Shown here piece after piece: positions 1-5,781 of a DNA stretch of 8,270 nt (the stretch's first letter is position 1; each line of letters starts with the position of its first letter). The notes under the pieces were generated by a model that ran no database searches, was not told where the DNA came from, and worked only from the letters and a program-made list of their open reading frames with translations. This stretch comes from Rickettsiales bacterium (GTDB taxonomy: Bacteria; Pseudomonadota; Alphaproteobacteria; Rickettsiales; JALZUV01): assembly GCA_023301245.1 (NCBI GenBank), contig JALZUV010000224.1:1-8270 (forward strand), given 5' to 3'. The position numbers and the translations under genes were made by a program.

Positions 1-89
1 ACTTGGTTAACGCTTGCGCCACGGCTACGGGCAATGCGAGTTGCCTCGCCAATTTGTCCGCCTAAATTACCAATAATAAGGAGTCGCAT
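1..89 (-). CDS. flbD: FlbD-like sigma-54-dependent transcriptional regulator, N-terminal fragment (cut by window edge)
   Basis: Only the first 29 codons are present, starting at the ATG whose complement is at 87-89; the rest lies beyond position 1. The peptide opens MRLLIIGNLGGQIGEATRIA and continues with an RSRGA segment. This resembles, from memory, the start of Caulobacter FlbD (MRLLVVGKLNGQ...AVKMAMNAGAKV), the receiver-like N-terminal domain of a sigma-54 activator that turns on late flagellar genes and represses early ones. The gene begins 4 bp after the fliN stop, so it is probably the last gene seen of the fliF operon. This is its position in Caulobacter. No strong Shine-Dalgarno precedes it, which suggests coupling to fliN translation. 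The AAA+ and HTH domains that would prove the call are outside the window, so the assignment rests on the short N-terminus plus synteny. Confidence 0.72.
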   Translation of the reverse strand, partial: MRLLIIGNLGGQIGEATRIARSRGASVNQ

Positions 90-93
90 AGTT

Positions 94-468
94 TTATTCT
101 GCTTTCATAATTTCTGTCATGGTCACACCGATGCGGTCTTCAACCACTACAATTTCGCCACGCGCTACAAGGCGGTTATTGACTAAAATATCAATGGGCT
201 CTCCAACTTTACGGTCAAGCTCAACAACTGCACCACGCCCCAATTTTAGCAACTGGTTAACTTGCATGGTCGTTTTTCCAAGCACAACTGATACGTTAAC
301 TGGAACATCGTAAACCGCTTCGAGTGAAAGGTTGGTATTGCTCTCAGTTTCGAACGATTCGCTCATGCTATCACCGAGAGTGTCGCTCGTTTGCATTTGT
401 GATGCGGCGGATGGTTCTTCCATCTGCGCGGCCATTAATGCATCCATATCTTCGATTTCTTCACTCAT
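94..468 (-). CDS. fliN: Flagellar motor switch protein FliN
   Basis: Encodes a 124-residue C-ring protein. FliN sits at the cytoplasmic base of the rotor, helps set rotation direction and docks the FliH export complex. Residues about 50-121 form the SpoA (surface presentation of antigens) domain: DVPVNVSVVLGKTTM, then QLLKLGRGAVVELDR, then PIDILVNNRLVARGEIVVV and a final GVTMTEI. This is the family signature from start to end. Residues 1-48 are an acidic, Ser/Met-rich leader with no recognisable fold, as is common in FliN of this lineage. The start is supported by an AAGGAG at 475-480 on the minus strand, 6 bases upstream of the ATG. The ATG lies inside the end of fliH and gives an 8-bp overlap (461-468), a sign of translational coupling. 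The stop is 4 bp before flbD. Confidence 0.95.
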   Translation of the reverse strand: MSEEIEDMDALMAAQMEEPSAASQMQTSDTLGDSMSESFETESNTNLSLEAVYDVPVNVSVVLGKTTMQVNQLLKLGRGAVVELDRKVGEPIDILVNNRLVARGEIVVVEDRIGVTMTEIMKAE

Positions 469-1282
469 TATTCTCTCCTTGGGCTTCTGTTTTTATGTCC
501 ATTACGGGCGCTGTTATAGGGGTAGGTGTTTTTACGTCTACCGCTTCTACGGGAGTAGCTTCAGCAGGTTGCTCTGGTGTAGGTGTTGGGTTATCTGTCA
601 CCTGCTCTGCACCGATAGGTTCAGGGCTAATTTTGGCGGAAGGTTTGTCAAAATGACGTTCAATAATTTGCTCCACTTCGTCCCACAATCTGGTGCTATC
701 GCGCATTGCTTGACCATGCTGCCAGTTAAGGCGGCAATCACTTAGCTGTAAGGTTTCATCTGCGGTAATTGTAATAGTTTTTGGCAGGCTTTGCTGCAAA
801 TGTGGCACTAAGTCGGGATGGACACTGGCCGTAATTTCAGGTGAATCAAAAAGGCCTTCTACGCAATCGCCAATCATTTCATTAATGTCGCTTGCGGGAT
901 CTTTACGCAATGCTTCACCCGCAATTTTTTCTGCACAGGCTAGCACTAATCGTCCTAGTTCAGATTGGCGCGTTGCGATGGCAGTATCATATTGCTGGTG
1001 AAGGTCTTTCAAGCTTGTCTCTACGCCAGAGAGCACGGTAGAAATCTCATTTTGATGTTGCTGAGTTTTCATCTCTGCTTCGCGAATACCTTCTTTTTTA
1101 CCCGCCATAAAGCCATCGTCGTAGGAAGCCTTTTTTGCCACTTCCATTTCATCTTCATCGAAAGTGACTACGACTGTTTCTTCAATAATGTCAATTTCGC
1201 CCTCCACATCCATCACGGCCACAGGCGAAGTAGCAGGCTCTTCGGCAGCAAATGATTGGTAGGTAAATGGGCTAATTTTCAT
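461..1282 (-). CDS. fliH: Flagellar assembly protein FliH (FlbE-like), regulator of the export ATPase
   Basis: A 273-residue protein in the fliH/flbE position between fliG and fliN. FliH binds and restrains the FliI ATPase and tethers it to the C ring through FliN. Visible signs are an acidic N-terminus (about 25-47), a GxxxGxxxG run at G57, G61 and G65 (DGFMAGKKEGIREAE) typical of FliH helices, a predicted long helix or coiled coil at about 66-110, and a C-terminal core at about 110-212 containing LVLACAEKIAGEAL and, near its end, LNWQHGQAMRDSTRLWDEVE. After residue 215 a Pro/Thr/Glu-rich tail of nearly 60 residues with TPTP repeats extends beyond the core. The ATG lies 20 bp after fliG; an AGGAA is present but too far upstream to be a good ribosome site, so initiation may be coupled. 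FliH diverges quickly, so the call uses motifs and gene order together. Confidence 0.87.
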   Translation of the reverse strand: MKISPFTYQSFAAEEPATSPVAVMDVEGEIDIIEETVVVTFDEDEMEVAKKASYDDGFMAGKKEGIREAEMKTQQHQNEISTVLSGVETSLKDLHQQYDTAIATRQSELGRLVLACAEKIAGEALRKDPASDINEMIGDCVEGLFDSPEITASVHPDLVPHLQQSLPKTITITADETLQLSDCRLNWQHGQAMRDSTRLWDEVEQIIERHFDKPSAKISPEPIGAEQVTDNPTPTPEQPAEATPVEAVDVKTPTPITAPVMDIKTEAQGENNE

Positions 1283-1302
1283 AATATTTCTTTATTTGTT
1301 TC

Positions 1303-2319
1303 CTAATAAACTAGTTGATCGTCGCCACTGCCATCGGCAATAACAATTTCACCTTTAGCGGCGAGGTCTTTTGCGGTCATAACGATATACATTTGCGCTT
1401 CATCTACATCTTTCAAGCGAACTGGGCCTGTGCTTTCCATATCTTCTTTCAAAATTTTCACGGCGCGTTCACTCATGTTACCAAAGAATAACTCTTTAAT
1501 TTCGTCGCCTGCACCTTTGAGTGCAACGGCAAGTTTATCTTTGTCGATGGTACGAAGGACAGCCTGAATTCCTGTAGCATCAATTTTAAGGAGATCTTCA
1601 AAGGTGAACATTAAGGCGCGGATACGTTCGGCTGAATCAGTGTCGCGGCCTTCTAGGTCACCCATAAATTTCGTTTCGGTATTACGGTCAAAGTTATTGA
1701 AAATTTCGGCCATCATCTCGTGGCTATCGCGACGTTGAGTTTTTGCTAGGTTGCTCATAAACTCTACGCGGAGGGTTTTTTCAATCCCATCGAGCACTTC
1801 TTTTTTGACAGATTCCATGCTCAACATACGGGTGATAACATCCATCGCTACATCTTCAGGCAACACGGTTAATACGCGTGCAGCATGGTCGGGTTTAATT
1901 TTCGAAAGCACAAGCGAGATGGTCTGTGGATATTCGTTTTTCAAATAAGTGGCGAGTACTTCTTCGCTCACATTACCCAGCTTTTCCCACGTGTTGCGAC
2001 CTGCGGGGCCACGAATATCATCCATAATTCCATCGACACGGTCTTTGCCGAGGGCTTTTTGCAGTAAGCGTTCGGTGCTATCGAGGTTACCCATCACGGC
2101 ACCGCTTGAATTCATCGAATCGGCAAACTCCATAAAGAGTTTTTCAACTACTTCGGAGGGCACTTGGCCGAGGCTCGACATGATAGAAGAGATTTCTTTA
2201 ATCTCCTCATCTTCCATCAAGGCGAAAAGCTTGCTGGCATTTTCGTCACCCATCGACATCATTAAGATCGCACTTTTTTCAATTCCGCTATATCGAGCGG
2301 CTTCTTTTGCCTTAGCCAT
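1303..2319 (-). CDS. fliG: Flagellar motor switch protein FliG
   Basis: A 338-residue protein of normal family length. FliG couples the MS ring (FliF) to the C ring and carries the charged helix that meets the MotA stator. The N-terminal domain (about 10-105) includes EKSAILMMSMGDENASKLF, the FliF-binding part. The middle domain holds the EHPQ-type motif as EYPQT (129-133) followed by ISLVLSKIKPDHAARVL. The C-terminal domain has an MFTFEDL stretch (237-243), LRTIDKDKLAVALKGA (255-270) and the torque-helix region NMSERAVKILKEDMES followed by GPVRLKDVDEAQ (281-309), with the expected alternating Lys/Arg and Asp/Glu. A GACGAGG element seven bases before the ATG supports the start. The gene follows fliF after 25 bp and precedes fliH by 20 bp. 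Confidence 0.97.
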   Translation of the reverse strand: MAKAKEAARYSGIEKSAILMMSMGDENASKLFALMEDEEIKEISSIMSSLGQVPSEVVEKLFMEFADSMNSSGAVMGNLDSTERLLQKALGKDRVDGIMDDIRGPAGRNTWEKLGNVSEEVLATYLKNEYPQTISLVLSKIKPDHAARVLTVLPEDVAMDVITRMLSMESVKKEVLDGIEKTLRVEFMSNLAKTQRRDSHEMMAEIFNNFDRNTETKFMGDLEGRDTDSAERIRALMFTFEDLLKIDATGIQAVLRTIDKDKLAVALKGAGDEIKELFFGNMSERAVKILKEDMESTGPVRLKDVDEAQMYIVMTAKDLAAKGEIVIADGSGDDQLVY

Positions 2320-2344
2320 AATAAAACCTCGTCTTATTTAATAA

Positions 2345-4033
2345 TCAATCGGTACCCTGAACCCACTGGCGCATAATTTGCAGTGCTTCATCAGGATGTT
2401 GATCGACAATATCGTTAATTTTACGGAAAGAGGCTGATTTAATACGACCCTGTATGCGGTCAATATTAATCAAATCATCCTCATCATCTTCTTCAAAGCG
2501 CTGGTCGGTTAATTGGCCAGCAAGTGTTGGTGCAGCTAGTGCGGCTTTCTCTGCTGCCTCTAGTTCAGGGTCAACACGGGTGGCTTCAATCGCACGGGTA
2601 ACCATCGGGCGGATGATGAGTAGGATGGCCAGTATTGCCACACCACCAATGACCAGCGTTTGGACGATGCCTTGAAGCTCGTCACGCAACCATGCGAGAG
2701 GCTCTTCAGGAACTTCTAACGCTACAGGGTCGCTGAATGGCATGTTAATGACTTCTACTGTATCGCCGCGTGACTCATCAAAACCAATGGCTGATTTTAC
2801 GAGCTGCGCCATTTGTGTAAGCTCTGCCTCATCGCGTGGAGAATATTCCGTTTCGCCCTCTTCATTTAGGCTGTAAGTACCATCTACTAAAACAGCAACA
2901 GATAAGCGATTAACAGTACCTGTCTCTGTGACGTGGTTTCTAATTTCCTTGGAGATTTCAAAGTTAGTCGTTGCATCTGAGCGCTCTAGGCGGCGCGAAG
3001 CGCTTGTGCCAGCGTCTCCTGCTTGAGCGTCGGGCAGGTTATTGGCTACCGTCACATTATCGTTAGCATCCTTCTCGTTGCTTTCTTCTAGCTCGGAGCT
3101 TTCTTGGATAGAGCGCGCCACTTGGCTTTCAGGGTCATAAGTTTCTGAATTTACAACGATACGGTCAAAGTCTATATCGGCATTTACTTCGGCGCGTACT
3201 TTATCAGAACCTAGCGAGCTACCTAGTAGATCTACAATCGTGCGGCGAATACGCTTCTCGAAATTAATGCGATACTCTTCTGAGTCAGACGAGAAGGCCG
3301 CCTCCTCTTCGCCATCGGCGAGGCCACGTGCAAGTAGGCGACCCTTATTATCAACGATAGTAATTTTGCTAGATTTTAAGCCTGGTACGGCAGTGGCTAC
3401 CATATGGCGAATCGCGCGAATTTCGGCTTTACCAAGATCGCCGCGCATGGTGAGCGCTACCGACGCAGTAGGCTCGCGGCGGTCACGGGTGAAAAGCTCA
3501 CGCTTTGGAACGACCAAATGCACACGTGCACTTTCAATGCCACGAAAAGCGCTAATGGTACGTGAAAGCTCGCCCTCTAATGCGCGAACCATATTTACAT
3601 TCAATACGAAATTCGATGTTCCCATTGAATCTGAGTTATCAAAAATCTCATAACCCACAACCGAACCTGTGCCGGGTAAGCCTTCTTGTGCGAGCGCCAT
3701 ACGTAGGCGTAAAACTTCATCGCTTGATACAAGAATTTGACTGCCATTGGCGCGAAGTTCGTAAAGCACGCCGCGTTTATCAAGCTCTGCTGCAACGGCT
3801 CCGCTATCTTCAATCGGCAAATTAGTAAAGAGTGGCTCCATGCCTGCCGCGCCCATACGTACAGAAAGAAAAATAAAGAATCCGATAAGCACCATCGCTA
3901 CTGCCGCCATTAAACCTAGGCGAATAGGACCGAATGCTTGAAGCGACGCAATAACGCTGCCATCGCTGATGCCCGCAGATCTTGCAGAGTCATCATTATC
4001 GATTTCGGTCGTGGTAGAGAGGGCGTCAGCCAT
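2345..4033 (-). CDS. fliF: Flagellar MS-ring protein FliF
   Basis: A 562-residue inner-membrane protein that forms the MS ring, the platform for flagellar assembly. There are two membrane segments: about 39-58 (LGLMAAVAMVLIGFFIFLSV) and about 457-475 (VQTLVIGGVAILAILLIIR), with the large periplasmic part between them. The first ring-building segment has EPLFTNLPIEDSGAVAAEL (66-84), ALAQEGLPGTGSVVGYEIFD (113-132), and ALEGELSRTI then RVHLVVPKRELF (151-181). The second has NFEISKEIRNHV (357-368), VNRLSVAVLVDG (374-385), and VEVINMPF (426-433). The cytosolic tail ends in DIVDQHPDEALQIMRQWV (541-558), the FliG-binding helix. The ATG is preceded by a strong AAGGAG. First gene of the operon, divergent from thrB, with a CtrA-type box about 50 bp upstream. 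Confidence 0.97.
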   Translation of the reverse strand: MADALSTTTEIDNDDSARSAGISDGSVIASLQAFGPIRLGLMAAVAMVLIGFFIFLSVRMGAAGMEPLFTNLPIEDSGAVAAELDKRGVLYELRANGSQILVSSDEVLRLRMALAQEGLPGTGSVVGYEIFDNSDSMGTSNFVLNVNMVRALEGELSRTISAFRGIESARVHLVVPKRELFTRDRREPTASVALTMRGDLGKAEIRAIRHMVATAVPGLKSSKITIVDNKGRLLARGLADGEEEAAFSSDSEEYRINFEKRIRRTIVDLLGSSLGSDKVRAEVNADIDFDRIVVNSETYDPESQVARSIQESSELEESNEKDANDNVTVANNLPDAQAGDAGTSASRRLERSDATTNFEISKEIRNHVTETGTVNRLSVAVLVDGTYSLNEEGETEYSPRDEAELTQMAQLVKSAIGFDESRGDTVEVINMPFSDPVALEVPEEPLAWLRDELQGIVQTLVIGGVAILAILLIIRPMVTRAIEATRVDPELEAAEKAALAAPTLAGQLTDQRFEEDDEDDLINIDRIQGRIKSASFRKINDIVDQHPDEALQIMRQWVQGTD

Positions 4034-4039
4034 GTTAAA

Positions 4040-4045
4040 CTCCTT
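4040..4045 (-). promoter_or_regulatory. Shine-Dalgarno of fliF
   Basis: The minus strand reads AAGGAG, then GTTTAAC runs into the ATG complemented at 4031-4033, giving ideal spacing. It fixes the fliF start and is the strongest ribosome site in the window. Confidence 0.85.
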
Positions 4046-4072
4046 AGACGGCGGTTACTTTACTAAATTTAC

Positions 4073-4078
4073 CTTATA
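4073..4078 (-). promoter_or_regulatory. Candidate -10 element of the fliF operon promoter
   Basis: The minus strand reads TATAAG, four of the first five consensus positions being the key TATAA. It lies 4 bp downstream of the CtrA-type box, so the box would cover the spacer and -35 zone, as at CtrA-activated promoters. No good sigma-70 -35 is present at 17 bp, which fits activator dependence. Inferred from sequence only. Confidence 0.4.
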
Positions 4079-4082
4079 AAAC

Positions 4083-4097
4083 TTAACAAAGTATTAA
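4083..4097 (-). promoter_or_regulatory. CtrA-type binding box (TTAA-N7-TTAA) upstream of fliF
   Basis: TTAA at 4083-4086 and TTAA at 4094-4097 are separated by exactly seven bases, matching the CtrA consensus perfectly. The box starts 50 bp upstream of the fliF ATG. In Caulobacter the fliF operon is a class II flagellar operon directly activated by the cell-cycle regulator CtrA, so the position makes biological sense. The surroundings are AT-rich, so chance occurrence is possible. No second correctly spaced TTAA pair was found in this intergenic region. Confidence 0.65.
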
Positions 4098-4109
4098 TGG
4101 GCGGAAATT

Positions 4110-4130
4110 TTTTCCTAGTTAATCGGAAAA
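4110..4130. repeat. Inverted repeat TTTTCC-N9-GGAAAA
   Basis: TTTTCC at 4110-4115 and GGAAAA at 4125-4130 are perfect reverse complements around nine bases. An overlapping alternative, GGAAA-TTT-TTTCC, occupies 4103-4115. Both lie just upstream of the CtrA-type box as seen from fliF. This could be a protein site or a chance product of A/T-rich sequence. Confidence 0.3.
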
Positions 4131-4184
4131 CTATTCATAAGAGTATGGAATATATAAGAATTAGTTTCTGATTTAATTTGAAGT

Positions 4185-4204
4185 TTTTACCTATTTAGGT
4201 GAAA
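4185..4204. promoter_or_regulatory. Operator-like inverted repeat TTTTACCTA-TT-TAGGTGAAA
   Basis: Nine-base arms with a two-base centre match at eight of nine positions, including a perfect inner ACCTA-TT-TAGGT. The 20-bp length and short centre suit a dimeric helix-turn-helix repressor rather than an RNA terminator, and no U-tract follows. Its half-site TTTACCTA recurs at 4245-4252. The binding protein is unknown. Confidence 0.45.
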
Positions 4205-4223
4205 TACTAGGGGGGCGAGCCAA

Positions 4224-4236
4224 ATATGTGACATAT
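4224..4236. promoter_or_regulatory. 13-bp palindrome ATATGT-G-ACATAT
   Basis: Perfect six-base arms around one central base, located between the two TTTACCTA-type inverted repeats and about 40 bp upstream of the TATAAT facing thrB. It is operator-sized and unrelated in sequence to the neighbouring motif. No known regulator is assigned. Confidence 0.4.
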
Positions 4237-4252
4237 AGGCAAAATTTACCTA
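4236..4252. promoter_or_regulatory. Operator-like imperfect palindrome TAGGCAAAATTTACCTA
   Basis: A 17-bp palindrome with a single mismatched pair (C4240/A4248): TAGG and CCTA flank AAA-A-TTT. The right half is an exact TTTACCTA, the same half-site as at 4186-4193. It shares its first base with the preceding ATATGT-G-ACATAT palindrome, so two proteins binding there would compete or contact each other. Confidence 0.45.
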
Positions 4253-4271
4253 CCTATCGACTAAAGTAGGT
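4248..4271. promoter_or_regulatory. Inverted repeat ACCTAC-N12-GTAGGT abutting the thrB -10
   Basis: ACCTAC at 4248-4253 and GTAGGT at 4266-4271 are perfect reverse complements. They lie over the -35 and spacer of the TATAAT at 4277-4282, a classic position for repression of thrB transcription. A second ACCTA begins at 4252. This is a third use of the ACCTA/TAGGT half-site in the interval. Confidence 0.4.
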
Positions 4272-4276
4272 TGGCC

Positions 4277-4282
4277 TATAAT
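4277..4282 (+). promoter_or_regulatory. Candidate -10 (TATAAT) for the thrB-rnhA-hisI transcript
   Basis: A perfect sigma-70 -10 hexamer lies 84 bp upstream of the chosen thrB start. Bases at the expected -35 (about 4253-4259, CCTATCG) do not resemble TTGACA, and there is no TGn extension, so an activator may be needed or the match may be chance. It would give a 5' leader of about 75-80 nt. Confidence 0.45.
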
Positions 4283-4283
4283 A

Positions 4284-4304
4284 AAATCTCATTAAATGAG
4301 GTTT
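4284..4304 (+). other. Possible leader hairpin in the thrB 5' UTR
   Basis: As RNA, AAAUCUCAU pairs with AUGAGGUUU around a UAA loop: nine pairs including one U-G, with a perfect CTCAT-TAA-ATGAG core. It would begin near the predicted transcription start. It is A/U-rich and therefore weak, and no U-tract follows, so it is not a terminator. It contains the ATG of the doubtful 30-codon frame. Confidence 0.3.
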
Positions 4305-4388
4305 ATCGCACTCCGTCTTTCCTATTTAGCACTGGCTTTTTTACCTCGCTTTGTGCACAACAACCCATGGCCGTTTACACCCACTTAA
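4296..4388 (+). other. Doubtful 30-codon leader ORF overlapping the thrB start
   Basis: An ATG at 4296 opens a frame that ends with TAA at 4386-4388, inside thrB and in another frame. The peptide starts MRFIALRLSYLALAFLPRF, hydrophobic and mildly signal-like, and ends PFTPT. No Shine-Dalgarno precedes it. If translated it would carry ribosomes across the thrB ATG, which itself lacks a ribosome site. It has no threonine-codon run as in classical thr attenuators. More likely chance than gene. Confidence 0.15.
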
Positions 4389-5332
4389 CTGATGAACAAA
4401 TAGCGCAACTATTGACTCACTATAATATAGGGGGGTTGCAGTCCGCTCATCCTATTATGGCAGGCATTGATAATAGTAATTATCTGCTTACCACAACGCA
4501 AAGCCAGTACATATTAACGCTTTATGAGCAGCGCATTAACCCGCAAGACCTGCCTTTTTATTTGCAATTAATGTCGCATATGAAAGCACAAGGCGTAGTG
4601 TGTCCCCATACGGTAGCGCGAACTGATGGTGAATTAATTAGCCAAGTGATGGGGCGTAATATTGCCCTTACCAGCTTTTTACAAGGTAAGTCGCTTAAAG
4701 AAACTAAGCCGCAGCATGTAGCGCAAATTGGTACGCTTAACGCAGAAATGCATCAGGCCGCCCGTGAGTTTGATTTACGCTTAAATAACAGTCTAGCGCC
4801 CCATAAATTGGGGGGGCTTTATCATCAGGTAAAAGAACGTCTTGATGAATTTGGTTTAGGATTATCGCAGCAAATAGCGCAGGAGCTTGAAACATTCCAG
4901 CAATGGCCACACCTTAATTTGCCGCGTGGAGTGGTGCATGCTGATATTTTTCCCGATAATGTATTTTTTACGGATAATAAACTAAGCGGCGTGATTGATT
5001 TCTATTTCGCCTGCGAGGAATATTTGGCTTATGATCTCGCAATTACCTTCAATGCATGGTGTTTTGATGGGGTAGATAATGCTGAATTTAATAAAGAGAA
5101 AGCCATCGCACTTATCAGCAGCTACAACCAGCAGCGCCCATTGAGCAATGATGAGTTGGAATCTCTCCCCTTGCTTGCCCGTGCTGCGGCGTTGCGTTGC
5201 CTGTTAAGCCGCGCTAAAGATTGGTTCTTTCAAGTAGAGGGGGCCGTCGTTAAACCCCACGACCCGACCGAATATGTTAAAAAATGGCAGTTCCATTGTC
5301 AGTCACAACCGTTTAAAGAATATATCAAATGA
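4367..5332 (+). CDS. thrB: Homoserine kinase ThrB (APH-fold type)
   Basis: A 321-residue enzyme that phosphorylates homoserine with ATP, the penultimate step to threonine. It belongs to the aminoglycoside-phosphotransferase-like ThrB group found in alphaproteobacteria and pseudomonads, not the GHMP kinase type of E. coli. Motifs are IDNSNYLLTT (34-43, nucleotide loop), YILTLYE (48-54), the catalytic loop HADIFPDNVFF (191-201, Asp193 and Asn198), the metal-binding IDFYFA (210-215, Asp211), AYDLAITFNAWCFDG (221-235), and ALRCLLSRAKDW (275-286). The start MAVYTHLTDEQ matches the family. An in-frame TTG at 4271 would add 32 unlike residues and is rejected. No Shine-Dalgarno precedes the ATG. The last codons overlap rnhA by four bases (ATGA), a pairing common in alphaproteobacteria. 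Confidence 0.93.
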   Translation: MAVYTHLTDEQIAQLLTHYNIGGLQSAHPIMAGIDNSNYLLTTTQSQYILTLYEQRINPQDLPFYLQLMSHMKAQGVVCPHTVARTDGELISQVMGRNIALTSFLQGKSLKETKPQHVAQIGTLNAEMHQAAREFDLRLNNSLAPHKLGGLYHQVKERLDEFGLGLSQQIAQELETFQQWPHLNLPRGVVHADIFPDNVFFTDNKLSGVIDFYFACEEYLAYDLAITFNAWCFDGVDNAEFNKEKAIALISSYNQQRPLSNDELESLPLLARAAALRCLLSRAKDWFFQVEGAVVKPHDPTEYVKKWQFHCQSQPFKEYIK

Positions 5333-5781
5333 AAAAAGTAATTCTCTATACTGATGGTGCATGTAGCGGCAACCCTGGACCTGGCGGATGGGGCGCGGTG
5401 CTAATTTATGGCGACCATGAAAAAGATTTATCTGGCGCGCAATCAGACACGACCAATAATCGTATGGAGATGATGGCGGTCATTGAAGGCTTGCGGGCGC
5501 TCAAAGATTCTTGCGAGGTCGCTATTTATACCGATAGCACTTATGTGATGAAAGGCATCACCGAATGGATGGCAGGGTGGAAGGCGAGAGGCTGGAAAAC
5601 CGCCGCCAAAAAGCCCGTCAAAAATAAAGACTTATGGTTAGAGCTGGAAGCGGAAGTAAACCGCCATACAATTGATTGGAACTGGGTGAAAGGCCACGCA
5701 GGCGATAAATATAATGAGCGCGCCGATGTGCTTGCCTATGATGAAAGCCAAGCATTGAAAACATTAGAGGCCGCCTCGTGA
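5329..5781 (+). CDS. rnhA: Ribonuclease HI
   Basis: A 150-residue enzyme that cuts the RNA strand of RNA-DNA hybrids, removing primers and R-loops in the cytoplasm. All active-site residues are visible one position earlier than in E. coli: Asp9 in YTDGACSGNPGPGGWG, Glu47 in NNRMEMMAV, Asp69 in IYTDSTYV, His123 in VKGHAGD and Asp133 in NERADVLA. The basic handle (WKARGWKTAAKKPVKNKD, 84-101) is present, so this is the full-length bacterial type. Its ATG overlaps the thrB stop by four bases and its own TGA overlaps the hisI start by four, implying translational coupling across three unrelated functions. Confidence 0.97.
   Translation: MKKVILYTDGACSGNPGPGGWGAVLIYGDHEKDLSGAQSDTTNNRMEMMAVIEGLRALKDSCEVAIYTDSTYVMKGITEWMAGWKARGWKTAAKKPVKNKDLWLELEAEVNRHTIDWNWVKGHAGDKYNERADVLAYDESQALKTLEAAS
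5766..5770 (+). promoter_or_regulatory. Shine-Dalgarno deciding the hisI GTG start
   Basis: AGAGG lies seven bases upstream of the GTG at 5778, inside the end of rnhA. It supports GTG initiation there, since no in-frame ATG is nearby and the family N-terminus fits. Confidence 0.5.

Larger units (their letters stand above)
4034..4366. other. Divergent fliF/thrB intergenic region, rich in inverted repeats
   Basis: This 333-bp AT-rich stretch is the only gene-free interval over 300 bp. Toward fliF it holds the Shine-Dalgarno, a TATAAG and the CtrA-type box. Toward thrB it holds a TATAAT, a short leader hairpin and no clear ribosome site. Between them lie several small inverted repeats listed separately, most using ACCTA/TAGGT half-sites. 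I see no tRNA, no terminator with a U-tract and no convincing gene, apart from a doubtful 30-codon frame at 4296-4388. Confidence 0.8.

Noticed and set aside
324..745. Plus-strand open frames across fliH and fliN
   Set aside because: They lie antisense to well-supported flagellar genes, have low-complexity products mirroring the fliH tail and show no family motif.
782..797. Sigma-54-like TGGCA...TTGC sequence
   Set aside because: The GG and GC elements are 8 or 11 bases apart instead of 10, and it lies inside fliH on the antisense strand.
3240..3825. Open frames on both strands inside fliF
   Set aside because: They are Arg/Ser-rich shadow translations of a well-conserved fliF frame.
4238..4250. 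FlbD (ftr-like) site at GGCAAAATTTACC
   Set aside because: Only the GGCAAAA part resembles my recollection of the ftr consensus, and the GC-rich flanks are absent. It is better described as part of the TTTACCTA palindrome.
4271..4366. N-terminal extension of thrB from the TTG at 4271
   Set aside because: The added 32 residues do not resemble any ThrB start, there is no ribosome site, the TTG overlaps the TATAAT promoter, and MAVYTHLTDEQ at 4367 is the family N-terminus.
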